Shown here: positions 48,456-62,400 of the stretch, one piece after another
Numbering within the stretch: position 1 is the first letter of the stretch
Layout: every line of letters begins with the position of its first letter
From: Rotaria sp. Silwood1
Taxonomy: Eukaryota > Rotifera > Eurotatoria > Philodinida > Philodinidae
Direction of reading: 5' to 3'
Length of the DNA: 64,000 nt
NCBI GenBank assembly: GCA_905250075.1
Contig: CAJNOP010000023.1
Coordinates: 1,610,490 to 1,674,489 of the forward strand
Made by a program: the position numbers and the translations under genes
The notes under the pieces: generated by a model
What the model was told of the DNA's origin: nothing
Seen by the model: the letters and a program-made list of their open reading frames with translations, nothing else
Databases searched by the model: none

Positions 48456-48989
48456 ATGAGTGTATATAAAATATCGAATGTCAAGTCTTGTCTATATACT
48501 ATTAAAATAGATGATTTTCTTACTGCAGCTGATCATAATAAAGCTTTTGTTATAGAAAGTCTGCTTGATTTATCTCATAGTCTTAGACTTTCATTGAAAT
48601 TAGCATATCTTTTCAGTGATATTGTTTATAGTAGTTTCACACGAAGAAAAAAAGCATCATGTTTAGAACAATTATCAATAACTGGATGTACTATTTCATT
48701 ACTATTGCTTATTAATTTAATTATAAATACATTTAATTTATATTCGTTTCAAATGAAAATTTACAGAGATATTTCAAGTCCAGATTTTTCTATTTTTCAA
48801 CAAATAACTATAGCAATTCTTAAATTTGTTGGATTTAGTAATGATAACTTTCAGAATTCTTTTAGTTCTATGGCTTGTCTTATTAGCCTTCATCTTGATG
48901 ATGAAACATCAATTTCAACAGCACGTCTCTTTGTATCCAATACAGTACATATAGCTAAAGCATCAGCTGAATATTTTAATCTCCAGTAG
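48456..48989 (+). CDS. Unidentified 177-codon open frame
   Basis: An ATG-started single frame, MSVYKISNVKSCLYTIKIDD onward, ending TVHIAKASAEYFNLQ. It is long for this AT-rich background and has normal-looking, non-repetitive composition with several predicted helices (IESLLDLSHSLRLSLKLAYL; ISLLLLINLIINTFNLYSF). That would fit either a HEAT/ARM-like helical fragment or a protein with one membrane helix. No family was recognised. No splice partner is evident, although a similar coding-like, acceptor-preceded segment lies at about 50300-50427. It may be the surviving exon of a decayed gene. Confidence 0.35.
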   Translation: MSVYKISNVKSCLYTIKIDDFLTAADHNKAFVIESLLDLSHSLRLSLKLAYLFSDIVYSSFTRRKKASCLEQLSITGCTISLLLLINLIINTFNLYSFQMKIYRDISSPDFSIFQQITIAILKFVGFSNDNFQNSFSSMACLISLHLDDETSISTARLFVSNTVHIAKASAEYFNLQ

Positions 48990-51900
48990 AAATAAAAACG
49001 AACGAAATTGAGATCCTTAGTTTTCAACTGTTGAAATGTAACATTAAAATATTTTCTTCTATTAAAATGTTCTAAATATTGTTATTCCCATATCGACTAC
49101 ATGAATAAAACGACCGAGTAAAAGATTTCATGAGATTTTTTATTAGTAGTGTTTCATAGACAAAAAAAGTACTGCTAAATATATATTATTACTAGGGTAA
49201 TCAAAATAGAAACTCAACGATAGTGAACAATAAGATACGCTATATTTCTGCCTACAGTATTATGATGACATACAGCTCGTATTTTTTTGTTCTAGGTTGA
49301 ATTAAAGCAAATAGTTGTGAGTAAGAAAAAGATTATCAATATACAGAATGTAAAAATAAAAGTAAGGGTGTTTAATAAAGGCAGTTATCGATTTGCACTT
49401 GTAAAGTAATCATGCAAGAAAATGCTCCGAGTAGCCAGTGACAATGCGCAGGTTGAAATCTGAGAAAATATTCAATACACTATAGAGTAGTAAAGGTCGA
49501 CAAAAAAATAACGTTTTTTCATAATATAAAACCACTGTAGTCGTATAATTCTAGTAATCGTTTATGATGTATTTGCTTTTGCCAGACTCATTTTGAAAGC
49601 TGTTTGAGGACATAGACGAAAATGTCTATCCGAATTTCAAAAAATAATTTTATTAAGATCGATTATCATTGATATGTCTCTATATATCAGAAACATGCAT
49701 TAATATTTCGTTAAATTTTCTATGTAAAATGAGTATAAGTGCTAGATATGATAAAGATGGTCTCGGAGCTGGGATAAAATGCTGCTTTTTTTGGCCATAA
49801 GCGTGATCAAAAAGAGCTAGTCATGCTCATACTATCATTAGTAAGCCAGTATGTTAGAATACACTCATAAAAATACTTAGAATAATATGCTAGAAACCCT
49901 AAATATATAAATATGAAATTTTTCGAATACTAGTTGAGCTTGACTAAATACTGATGTGAACCATTCGGATTTCTTTTTTTAAGCAAATTCATTAGGAAGA
50001 GCATAGGAATTTGTTTTTTCCGATATGTATTGGATTTAAATGAACCTTTGAATTTATGTTTCAATAGTATATATCATAGTTAACAGGAGAAATCACATGA
50101 GTTTGAAGTACTCGAATTAATTGTGAAAAGTTCTCTTAGACAGAAAAGAATTAACGTATAACATGGATAAAGCTTCGCAAACTAAGTAAACTACTAATTG
50201 ATTTAGACAAGAGTTTACAAAATAAGATCATATTAAACATCATAAGTAAACAATTTTAATATTTTCTTTTGAGTTTTGTTTTTGTTACTGTGTTATCAGA
50301 AGCTCCAATCCAAAATTTATCAAGAATACTTTATGCATCATATACCATCGATCATAATATTGATACAAAAAATGTAACTTCAATTTCATCTATGCTTACA
50401 ACCATTCTTAATGCTTTAATATCATAATAATCAGACACACATATGGTGCAATACATCCTTGTTTTAAAAAACAGCCTATAGCAATCCCCTGCTCGTCTGA
50501 ATAGATACTTAAAATGAAACTACATTTTTTCAAGAACTTTCATCAATCATTCAAGGTCCCTTAAATAAAAGAAACTTTTTCAAACTATCTATTGTATTGA
50601 ACAAAATTAATAAAGTCAATTTATTATTATTTAAATATAGAATAATAATCTGAACACATTTCTATTGTCAAGAAACCTTCAATAGACAAATCAATCATAT
50701 TAACAATAAAGAAACTTATTTGTTTATACATTCACAATATCTTTTATTACAAAACCATTTATGAAAGCAGATCTAAATTGATCTTAACCAGAAACATAAT
50801 TAAGAAAAATGATCGGTCACTCTGACTCAGACACTACTAACTAATATAATTTGTCATTCTTCTACCTTAGACAAAATATATTTTTAGTCAAAATATTAAG
50901 AACAAAGTATTTTTTCTTTTAAATGCAGCTCCTGACATCTCTAATGTGTACTCTGAGAAATCAAAGAAAATTAGTTATTGAAAACAAAATCTGAGAACAA
51001 TTATCTAAATCAAATAAAAGTATGTTTTCACAAGATCATTTCTTGTATTCATAAAATCTAGAAAAGTACTAGACATCGAGTTATAGGTCCAATACAATCG
51101 ATGCAATATGTTGCACATTAGATTTGGAAATATATAATTAAAAACGAAGCAAAAAAAGGGGACATCTGTCGCGTCGTCTCATAAGTTTTCTCATTTTATG
51201 TGTCATGAAGAATCTAATATTTCATTTTAGCACCATCCAGGTACATTTTCTGTGTATATTTTATTTATATCACAGTGAACATTCATGATTAAATTAATTC
51301 AATAGTATACCTAGATAGATAAAAAACCACAAACAACTAATTTTTTCAATAAAATTAAAAAGTTTAATTATCATTTGTTTCCTTTGTATAATCTTAACTG
51401 ATTAAAAGTTGTTTGCAAATTTTACTTCTATAGTAATTTTTCTGATGCATGATAAACATTCAAGTTTGATTTCAAAGATTAAAACGTTATTTTTTTAACA
51501 ATTTAGAAAAAAAAACACTTGACATTTGGCTTGATGATAAAATAGAATGGATCAAAGTTTCTAACGTATTCAATGCAAAATATTGTTCATTGTGATTAAA
51601 CTAGAAAATTTTCACGTTGTAAAGAAAAATCTTCTATTTACATACTTTTTATAATAGTGACAAATATTCATGTGAAAAACGAATATTTTTCTTTAATTTC
51701 TGAAGCTCATTTTTTATGGATTATAGAAGCATTATTAATTGCATGAAACCTTTAAAAAATGAAGTAGTCAATTACTATTTTCATCCATTCTATCCAACAA
51801 AATCTTATTTGTTGTTTTCTTTTCAATAGATTTACTGTTATTTGACAAAGAGTATGTTTATTTGTCTTCTTGCATATTCATTCATAGCTTCATTTTTTTT

Positions 51901-52132
51901 TGTTATTTTAGTATGAGAATGTGTGTTTGTCTTTGCAACCAGTAAATATTGTCAAGTAGAAAAAAGTTTCTATAACTTTTCTTTTTTTTTTTTTTTTAAA
52001 AGAAAATAAAAGACAAGAATCAAAAGTTCTGTTCGATAGATGTGTTCGTCAAGGAGTAGAAGGAATAGAAATGTATTAAATCGCATGCTGTGTTGTAACA
52101 TTTTCGCACATAAATAAGTGAAATCAATTCAG
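48990..52132. other. Intergenic, largely featureless
   Basis: About 3.1 kb. The only coding-like piece is about 50300-50427: after TTATCAG, the frame APIQNLSRILYASYTIDHNI and on to ILNALIS then stop. It is too short to classify. The rest shows no repeat or exon that could be supported. Confidence 0.4.
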
Positions 52133-55100
52133 ATGACTACAGTGACAGACACACCATATTTGCATCATAATCGAAGTAATGTTAAAACACCAACATCACA
52201 AGCTATTGGTGATTTAACAACATCAACTAAGGCAACAATGCCATTCAATATAAAAGATTCGCATCATAATTCATTAGTTTCATTTACACAAAATTTATCT
52301 CAGCGTATTCCAAATCCTAAAGATAATTTTCAAAAATTTTCAACATCATTACTTAAAAATAAAGTTCTACTTGTACCAACACGTTTAGCACTTAAACGAC
52401 AACGAGCATCTTTGAAACCACCCACACTGAAATGTGAACCGGTTTATTCTGAAACACTTCAAATGGAATTAGGCAATCCAGAAGAATTAACATCACATAG
52501 TGATCATGATGAGGATGAACAGACTGCAACAACAATATCACAACATATGCATTTATCTAGAGAACATAATCGAATGCGATCAACATCAAATCAGAGTAGT
52601 CCATTGCGAGGAGATACACCACATACTGTACCAGCTGATATTGCACTCTTGTATAGGTATGTGAAAAAATTCTTGAGAAAGTTCAACTATGATGTAATCA
52701 ATAAAGAACTAGGATATTTATAGTTTGAAGAATAATGCACTATAGTTTCAATAACGATAGATGAAATGCTGGGAATGAATTGACTGTTAAAACTTCAGAG
52801 AGATGGAAAAAGAACATATAGTATTATCATATGAAGGAAGCATGTATTCATACGAAAAGAAAATGCATATTGAAAAATGTTCTGAACTAATCGTAATTAA
52901 AACATAAATTTACGAGACAATATTTTCAGATATTTCTTTCGGATTTCAATAAGTTTTTTGTCTGCAAATATTACATAGTATTCTAGTAAAAACGCTAAAA
53001 AGATTTGAATTACTATTGAAATTTGTCTAAGCTATTGAGTTTTTAATATGTTTGTTTTTTGGAGACTTCACGTTTTGTGAAAAATCGTATTTTTGACTTT
53101 CGATCTAAAACTTTGCACATACGAAAAACTCAACTAGGCTAGCTTCCTTAAAAAAATTCAGAAATTTTGAACAAAACCTCTTCAACCATATTAGAATTTC
53201 AAGATATAAACCCTTTTCATGGATAGTATATACAACATACATTTTTGAAAGCTTCATATCTTGGAAAGACTTTGTTTACTTCCCAGAAAGCGTGATGATT
53301 AAAAATTTCGCAGTATTAAGTTTTAACTCTTTGAAAAAATGATTACACGTATGAAATTGATACGTTTTTTTTCAAATCGAAAACATTTTTGAACTTGCTT
53401 AATAGTTTTACTGAAGAAAAATATCATTTTATTTTTGTATTTTTTGACAAGAAAACTAGTAAACTCCTAGTAAACCTTCGTTTGCTTTTAATATTTAACT
53501 AGTAAAATAGGAAAAACTTCTAAATATTCAACAATGTCATGTTCTTGATACTTCTTTTTTCGAATCAAGTCAAATTAGATAGGATAATTAGAATCAAGAA
53601 TTGGCTGCAAACATTAATTTTCTGATGATCTGATCAGAATAAAAGACTTCGATGGTTTGATAAGTCAATTTGAAGCGGAAGTCCAATACTGACCACTATA
53701 CTACGAAAACTCTCGTATATTATTTTCAATTATCATTATAAATAGTTTTTGATGATCTAATTCAATTTTCAGCTAGTCATAAATTAACTGAGCACGATTC
53801 TCAGTTGATTAATAACTTTTCAATCCAGTCTATGTGTATCATTTTTATGATATTTTTTAATGTGTATACTACTATGATTCCTCTCAGGAACACTAGGCAA
53901 AATGATTTTCGAGTTTCGATTTGAAACTCTGCATAGAGATAAGTCTTTGCGAAAATAGTTTATTTTGAAAACTTCATATTTTTGTTAATCTATGAAAAAA
54001 CAAAAACGTTTTTTGTGTTTAAATAATAATCATCTCTAATAACTTTATTTTTGGTTTTTTCTGAAATATATTTTACAAACAATAATATAGTTACTTGTTT
54101 GTATAGCTTGTTATACACTTTTATAATACGAATCTAATTATTCGGCAGGAAACACATTTCTTTCTGTTCAAATTTATGTTGAATCTTAAAAAAAACCGTA
54201 AAGAATATTAAATATGTTCGAGAATAAAGATAACTTCATTTTTGAATAAATTTTTATTTCATAGATTTTGACACGGTTTTTTTCTTACCTTTTAACTTTC
54301 TTCTTTTGAATCTAATCGAATACAATTTCCTCATTTAAATATAAATATAAATTTTTCGAATAATACATTTTCTATACTTAAAGGATCATTGATTAAATAA
54401 AAATTCTTGTTACTAAACATGTAAAACTCGTTTACGTCAAATACAACTTTTCAACGTTACATGAAAGAAAATGATTCGTATGAAAAGTAATGACTTACAT
54501 GCACATCTACTCAAACATGTTTTTTGCTGCTAAAAATAGACATTTCTTTTTATCGATTATTATCTCTTATTTTTATTACGATTCTCTCTTAACAATACGT
54601 AACCTTGACCCACTAAAAACGTACTTTTTTTTCCAATATTTATCTTAATAGAAGACAAAAACAAAAGAAAATAATTTATTAAATTTAGAGAAAAGCCATT
54701 ATTTTCTCATCCAATTACTGGTAATTTTATTGTACGATATGCTGAAGAAAATGGAGGTCCATCACCATGTTCATATGTCTTACCACGTAAATCATGTCGA
54801 GAAAAAAATGCACCTGCTTTTTCATTTGGATCAAAATGTTCTGTTGAAAGAAGTACATTTTAATTAGAAAAAAAAAACAATTCAATAGTTTTACTTGTTC
54901 TTATGTAGAAGGAGGCTCACGTACAGCTTGGCAAAAACAATGGTTCGCACATTCAGATCCATATACAACTAAAGTTGATTTTAATCGTGAACCTGTTTGG
55001 CCAACACCATTTCATTATCCAGCAAAACCATCTTTAGGTGTTCAAGTAACTAAAGTTAGTTTTCCAGCATGGTCTATTGCAACACGTCTTCAAACAAATC

Positions 55101-55468
55101 CAACTTTAATATCAGAAAATAATCCCGGTCCTGATACATATGATACAATATCAGCTTTTCAAAAATTAAAAGCAAAAAATACATTTATTACATTGAAATC
55201 ACGTCCAGGAGGCACTCAATTATCCACTATACATACTTCAAGTATAATTTCTTTAGTTTTCCTTATTTTACATTCAAAATTCGGTAATTTTTTTTATATT
55301 TTATTTTTTTGTCATGAAATAGGTAAAACTCCTGGTCCAGGTGCGCATGATAATAGAAAATTTTTATCAAATAAATATTCAGCTCCGAAACATTCATTTG
55401 GTAGACGTATGCCAACATCACTTGGTCAAGATCCTTATGTGAATACATTGCCGTCAATTGAAACTTAA
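52133..55468 (+). CDS. Sperm-tail PG-rich (STPG/ODF3-like) ciliary protein
   Basis: Four exons: 52133-52656, 54689-54852, 54909-55241, 55323-55468 (1167 nt, 388 aa). The C-terminal half carries repeated Pro-Gly motifs of the STPG/ODF3 (CIMAP) type: GGPSPCSYVLPRKS, APAFSFGSK, NNPGPDTYDTISAFQK, TPGPGAHDNRKF and APKHSFGRRMP. In this family such repeats bind along axonemal or sperm-tail microtubules. The N-terminal exon (~175 aa) is Ser/Thr-rich and poorly conserved, with an acidic patch (SHSDHDEDEQ). Aromatic-rich AWQKQWFAHSDPYTTKVDF lies between repeats. The start codon directly follows CAATTCAG. Intron 1 is ~2 kb. The exact subfamily (STPG1/2, ODF3/CIMAP1, CIMAP2) was not resolved. Confidence 0.72.
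52657..54688. other. Long intron 1 of the STPG-like gene
   Basis: Two kilobases of AT-rich DNA with no exon. Two diverged direct copies of a motif are visible: TTCGATCTAAAACTTTGCACAT (about 53099) and TTCGATTTGAAACTCTGCAT (about 53916). This suggests an old duplicated repeat, but boundaries could not be set. Confidence 0.45.
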
Positions 55469-55976
55469 TTTTCATTTTTCTTATTCGCATTTTAACTGTC
55501 GATATATTATTTTATTTTACATGTCACTTTTAGTAAAAAAAGAAAAAGAGTAGTCCGTTTTAACTTTTTTTTCGTTTTCTTTTAGATAAAATTCGATAAA
55601 CATGTATTTATATACATATGTTACTTCGGACAAGTTGAAAGAATCTTTGCTTATTGAGAGAAAGAAAAACGTCATGTTATATAGCGGTCATAGACAATAT
55701 AGTTGAGGCTTTGGTGCCATCTGGCACTTATAATATTTGAAAATTTTATGCATATCTATCATTTGTATTGTATTTACAATAAGCAATACGAGGCAAGAGT
55801 ATAAAAAAAGACAGAGCACGAAAGAACAAACAATTGAATAATACAAATAAAACAAAAAAAAAACGAAATAGAACATAGCCACCTATGCATACACATCGCC
55901 TATACATTATATACAAAGATGTGAGACAAAAATTCACTCTACTATGTTTAATAGCTAGAGAATGCTTAGAAAACAT
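55469..55976. other. Convergent 3' region
   Basis: About 500 bp between the ends of the STPG-like gene (plus) and the cytochrome b5 gene (minus). It holds the 3' untranslated regions of both; no distinct element was assigned. Confidence 0.4.
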
Positions 55977-56442
55977 TTACGATGAGCTATCTTTATCAAA
56001 CATCCTTTCTTCTGGTATCAATTCACCAACAATATATTTTTCTAAGATCATCCATGCATCTAAACTATGAGGTTTATCGGCAAATGCCATCGTAGCATCA
56101 GTGCCAGCATATTCTAACATTATATCGGAACCGCCTGGATGCTAAATATACATTTAAAGAAAAATTAAAAATTTGAAACATAAATCAATAAATTAATATA
56201 CCTCTCGCATAAAATCTGTTACATTATAGACAAGGTCTTTGATTACCATCCAGCAATCATCTTCCGTACAATGTGCAGATACATCTTTTAATGTATATTG
56301 TATTCTCTTAGGTAATTGAACTACTTTGAAATTAAATAATCGATTCTGGAAATTATTAAATGCATCTATTAATAATAATAATAATAATAAACGATAAAGA
56401 ATAATTTAATAAAATAAAGAATAACTTACTAAGAAAATCCAT
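55977..56442 (-). CDS. Cytochrome b5-like heme protein
   Basis: Three exons: 56442-56430 (13 nt), 56365-56202, 56141-55977 (342 nt, 113 aa). The cytochrome b5 fold is evident: YTLKDVSAHCTEDDCWMVI, then LVYNVTDFMREHPGGSDIML, AGTDATMAF and PHSLDAWMILEKYIVGEL. The two axial heme histidines are the one in HPGG and the one in PHSLDAW. There is no C-terminal membrane anchor, so it would be a soluble or loosely attached electron carrier rather than ER microsomal b5. The closest relatives could be soluble b5 or b5-like domain proteins. The first exon encodes only MDFL plus one base, but it is required to set the frame. The neighbouring frame starting MMPNYF runs into a stop after splicing and was discarded. 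Confidence 0.85.
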
Positions 56443-59400
56443 TTCAATTTATAAAAAGGTTTTTGAAAATTGTCTGGTTTAAGTTTATCTTTAATATATG
56501 ATATGAAATAGTTCGGCATCATCAGTATTTATAATATCATCGCTAATAGAAACAATAGTATGATGAAATGGATAAGAAAATAAGAAAAAAAAAGGAGGGT
56601 GTGGCCCAAGATGAATTATTTCATTGGTTGATTAGTTTCTCTTTTTCTCTCTCTCTCTCTCTTTCTTTCTTTATTGTATTTCATCAGAATAGTTGAAAAA
56701 TAATGGATTGAAGCCAAAAAAGAAAAAAAAAATCACAAGGACAAAAACGCTTGAATATGATGATAGTTGCAGTTTTATTGTCCATTGACAAGCAGATTTG
56801 TAAAGGCAAAAGAACGCACACTAAACATACGTACGAATATATCTCTGTTAGGAGTAGGAAGATGTGTCAGTGCATAGTATATTTCTTTTTCTTTTCATTT
56901 TGATTAGCTTTGTCATAAGCGTTCGATTCTTTTTTCCTTTGTATTGAAAATTTTCTTTCTTTCCAGAAAACTCATGTCATCATGATGTTGCTATTTGTTT
57001 TCTTTTCGAGGATCTGACGAAGAAAAGGAAGTTATGGAAGCTTCGCTTATTAGTGACTCAAACGAAAACTTGTTACACACGTCAACATTGTAACTTTTGC
57101 GTATGAAGATTAAGTGATTAATAAGGATTGATTTTTAATCGAAAAAAGAACAATTTTCGTAAAGATTATGCTTATAGGATGAATTGAAAAGCTAACGTAT
57201 GATTCAATACTTATTTTATTAGAGTATTAGTGAATAATGTTTCTGTTTCTAGGGGCATTTTTATCAAACTTTACATTTGAAATACTTTGCTGTTTTCTTT
57301 TTGAATGAGTTGAATTTATTATAACAGAAGCTATTTTCGTTACATTTATTCGACATTCTCATTGAATGCTGACGAAGCATAAAAGATATACTAAATCTAT
57401 GCATCAACAGAATATTCGATGAATTACTGACTCATATAATCATACTTAAGCATGATTCATATTCTGACTGTTGTTCGTTTTCACGATCGAATAAATGGTT
57501 ACATCATTGAACACAACAGGCCGAAAATAGCTATGTTCCAACATTGATTTTTTTTCGATAGCCGGTTTTAGAGCGTAGATAGCCTACACAAGGCTATTAT
57601 CATCATTCTATAAACAATAATAATAATAAACCAGAAAACGAAATCACTTCTTATTGGTTTCTACTTCCTTCAAATCTTTGATTAAGACGGTAATTTTATT
57701 CATACTCTAACCATGCGAACTACATGATAATGTTCCAATATTTAAATCATTTCAGATGTTAATTCTTGTTTCTTACAATATCTCGAAATAGGTGTTTTTT
57801 ATTGTTTAGGTTCTCTTGTCAAATTGAAATAATTTTAGTTTTGATCTTTATTGTATGAAGTAAATTACAACTAAAAATAGTATGAGTTTTATTTATTACT
57901 TTTTACAAGAGTTAAAAAGAATACAATGATGAAGACTAAATATAGTTGAAATCAAAAAATGCTGGTTATTCAATGAAATTTTTCAGATAAGAAATGGCTG
58001 ACAGTTAGAAAAGGTTAGTTTAAAATAACTCTCCAACTACTTTTTTCGACATAATAATCAAAATCATCGTTTATTAGTTACTAGAGTGAAGAAACTAATA
58101 ATGAACTGTCAATAGTAGATTTAGCGAAAGACACTGAAGGTGATCGTTTCTCCTGCTGAGATATGTTTCAATTTTTTTCAGCCGAACAATGAATCAATAC
58201 GACCTCTAATGGGTTTCAGAACACATTTGATGATCATAAGCCCTTTCCGCGTTTTCAAAAATTCTAGAATCACTACTGTAAAGTGTAATATAAACGAACG
58301 AAAGTGTTTATTTCGTCAAGATATTTATTATACATTTAACTGGTAAGAAAATAAACTGACACGATCTTTACAGAGATCTTTTAACACAATCGTTATTGAG
58401 AATAATAAATACAAAATTATAAAATCATAGTTATATTTTGATCATATTAATGATTCAGTTTTGAAACTACTAAGTTTTATGAAACATTCAACTAAAGAAT
58501 TCTTTTGATATTTGCTCTATTTTGTATTGTAAGATTTTATTTAGAATTTGGTTTTTTCTTTGACTATTTATACATATATAAAATCATCTTAATAACATAA
58601 ATCATTTCATTCTTAGATTGATTATCTAAAAAAACCTTTTATAAATAAATATACACCGTGTATTTGACATCTCTTTGAATTAAATTGACGTTTATATGAA
58701 AAATCATTTCCTCTAATGGGTGTGTCATTATCACGCCATATTTTTGTGTAATAAACCAACCATTACTCTATCGTTCTACGAAACATCCTATGTCTTTCTT
58801 TTTTTTTTCTCTTTTGAATATTAACGCGTATACCGATAGCCCCATAATACGAACTTTTTTCTTTTATCACATTGAAATTATCACTTGACACACCCCCTTG
58901 TACCCAGCACTAGAGCAACAATTTTCTATTGCGTCTTTGCCAACGACGCAATTTAAATGATTTTCGTTATTCTTTTCATTCTGAAAAATACTTACCATTC
59001 ATTCGAAAGCACTAACAACATTCAACCTGCTGACTTCTTACACAATTGTTATTCATTATAAAATTATTTTCTACTACGTCGTTTTTTATGTTTTTTTTTC
59101 TTCTTTGAATAGTATCAACGTCATCATTTGTCTTCTATAGAAATCGAAACCAAAAAAAAAAACCATTTTGTTCGACGTAGAAAATACAACAAAGAAATAA
59201 AGACAGTGAACAAAAGAAAAAGCACGTATAACGATCTTTAAAAAAACACACACAATCTAGATTTCATGTGAGACAAATTAATAACAACAGTAAAACAATC
59301 GAAGATTGTTTTTTTCTTGTCTATATATGTAAATTACTAATCGAAATAAAATTTGTCGAATATGATGAATTTATCCGCTCTCGTTTCTTCGTTTTGTTTT

Positions 59401-59447
59401 CTACATATATAAAAAAAATGAGGAAAAAAACAAGGAAAACTCATAAA
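56443..59447. other. Intergenic, no gene recognised
   Basis: Three kilobases between the cytochrome b5 start and the TIA-1 stop, both on the minus strand. It contains a CT microsatellite at about 56638-56672 and otherwise unremarkable AT-rich sequence. The open frames are short and unlike known proteins. Confidence 0.4.
56638..56672. repeat. CT/CTTT microsatellite
   Basis: CTCTTTTTCTCTCTCTCTCT followed by CTTT repeats, about 35 bp, roughly 200 bp upstream of the cytochrome b5 start. Confidence 0.8.
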
Positions 59448-62400
59448 TTAACGTCGTGATGGACCCCAACCTAAAAAAAAGAAAATTAAAAAAGAAAACG
59501 TAAGTATTAACAAGAAATTTATTTGAATAATATACCCGTATTTGAAGAATACATATGAGATTGTTGTGAGTTATTATTATATTGATTAGCATTAGGTCCA
59601 TGATAATAGCTGCTATTATTATTCCATCCAGTACCGTCATTCGTAGATCTATATGAATAATCAAGAGTAAACTCAACATTAGAGGAAAATAAATTTCTAA
59701 AAGATGTTGAATAAATACATCATTATGGTATGATGAATATTGACTCGGAAGACGTATGGCTGAGAAGAAGACATACTACATTCACACATTAATTACAGAC
59801 TATCATTATAGAATAAGTTCTCGTATTTATCAAAATCAATCTGTTTTGTGAAAGCAGAAGAAAAACAAACGAACAACAGCATTACAACATTTGATTTTTT
59901 CAATGGTGTGTTTTTTATTGTAGCCAATAAGTTATGATTGTACAATAAGAATTATGTTTAACTTTGATAAACTAATATTTGATACAAATTTATCTACTTG
60001 TTTTTTTTTTGATTCTATGAACGAAAAAACTATTCAGAAATCTTCACCTTAGTTTTCCACTTAAGTTGAGGCAATTGAATCAAGATCAATTCAGTTGAAA
60101 TAAATCTCAAAAATTCTTTTATGCAGAAAGAAAAGAAACAATAGTAATTGTAATCATTTCATAGTTAAAGTATTTTTTTTTAATCAATAGACATTCATTT
60201 AATCTCAGTATATCTTAAAGCTTAATAGACAAAAAAATCTTGAACTTGTTATTTTTGTTTTAATAACAATCAAAACAATAGAAAAAATTCTTATTTCTTA
60301 CTGTGAATAGGAATCACGCATTGAATTCGATTGTAGACCATTGATATTATTATTATTATTCCATTGTTGAGAATTAGAATACTGTTGTTGAAGATAGTTT
60401 GATTGTTGATATGAACCACCGTAATTATTGTAACCACTTCTGTCATTATCTTAAATTAATAAAAAAAAATTATTAAGATTACTTTTATGAAGTACAATAC
60501 AAACTCATATAATTGGTATTAGATGGTGGACCATATGAATTTTGTGAATACTAAATTAATAATATAAAATTTGATAAAATAAGTTTATTATTCGAATCCA
60601 AACATACAGAATCATATTGATTCTTATTATAACTTTGCTTGTTCGTATTACTATTGCCATAGTTTGGTGCATTATTTCGATCATTTATTGATTCATCACG
60701 TCCCCAACCACATTTAGTTGTATAACCTTGAATTTCTGAACCATGTAAATGACATATTGCTTGACAAGCACTTTCTTTTGAAGAGAATCTATTATGTAAA
60801 AAAGGAGAAAAAAATTAATTTAAATCTATTTTTCTAAGAGCAAAAAATAATAATAATAAACTTACCGAATAAAAGCATATCCTTTTTCTTTAAATATACG
60901 TATTTCTTGTATATGACCAAATGATGAAAAAATTGAACGAACTACATCTTCATTAATATCACCACAACCACCAAAATAAACCGTTGAATTTGTCTCTCCT
61001 GTTCGATTCCATACTTCATTATAATTAAGTTTAGGTGTGGAAGATTCTTGAACCGATTGAGAACTATTTGGATCTAAATGAGAATTTCGTTATAAAAATA
61101 AATACAAAGAATTCATATGTTTTTGTATCAGTACAATTTCATAATAGACTTTGATGAAGACAAAGAATCATGACTTTTAATTCATTTTACTTTCATTAGT
61201 TTTAATGATTGTTTTATATTTTGAAACACAATGAGTTAAAAGATGATTTACTATTGTTACCTAAGAAATGATTATGTGAGAATTTTTTTCAATAACTTTA
61301 TTTCTTTAAGTTGGATAATGATAGAAAAATAACTCTGAACTTTAATTAACTCTTTTATGCTTACTGTTTTGATAAAGATTTTTTTAAAATATATATAAAT
61401 AGATCTAATTATCAAGAAGAAAATGCAGGATGATCTCTTTGAAGGACCCAATCCTCTATACAAAAGCAATGTTTTGTTTGCAATTCTTTACAGAAAAACT
61501 CGTTATTTTCTCTCAGAGAGAAACTAAATCATGTCATATCTTGAACAGTAATATATTGAAAAAAACATATTGTTAAGGCCAATGGCTAAAGTATAGTTTG
61601 ATCAGCAATATATCTAATTTCATTTAATAGATACTGCAGAATATTATGTACAAAATACAACTCAATAGCTGGATGGTAATTTCAACAGTCATTTTTACTG
61701 AACATGTTTCGAACAAGTAGCCTATTAGGCATTCATTGAATATCTTATGTTAAAAACATAAATTCCCACCAGTTTCCATAAAATACTGATATAGAATATT
61801 TTTTTCTGATATGATGCTAAGAAAGTTTCAATAGGATATCATGGGCAGTGCATGGTGAATTTTTTAGATAAAGCCATTAAGTTTTAGAGAAGTGCATTTT
61901 ATTTCTTTCTACCAGTGTAAAGAGGTTGGATGAGAAAAAAAAGAATACTTCATCCGAGAAATAGCGGCGAAGTAAAAGTATTCATAGCTAATAACGAACA
62001 TGTTAAAAGTTCCAGCTGAGAATATATTTTCTTGAAAAAAAAACTGAAGAATGAATGGCTTCTCAATACCTCTATGGGAGACTTCCTCCATTAACTCTTT
62101 CCCCTCTTATGTAGAACGAATCGGAAGCTATATATATAAATAAAAAGAATTTCTCTGAGTATATTTAAAAAAAAATAATATTTACTGATTATTATTAACA
62201 AAACATTTTAATGTTCGGTTTAATGTCATATCAATATTTATCAGAATTCAAAATAGATTTTTTATGATAATTTCAAAATGAATCGTTACAATAATTATAG
62301 AATAAATAAAAACTTGTAATTATCTGTTCAAATTTAATAATCTCAAAGCAAAGCGGAAAACGAAAACTCACGATGATGTTCTTTTGAACAATGTAGCATG

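Noticed and set aside
56443-56520. Alternative cytochrome b5 start MMPNYFISYIKDKLK
   Set aside because: That frame cannot be spliced to exon 2 without an immediate stop; the MDFL start in the neighbouring frame joins cleanly.
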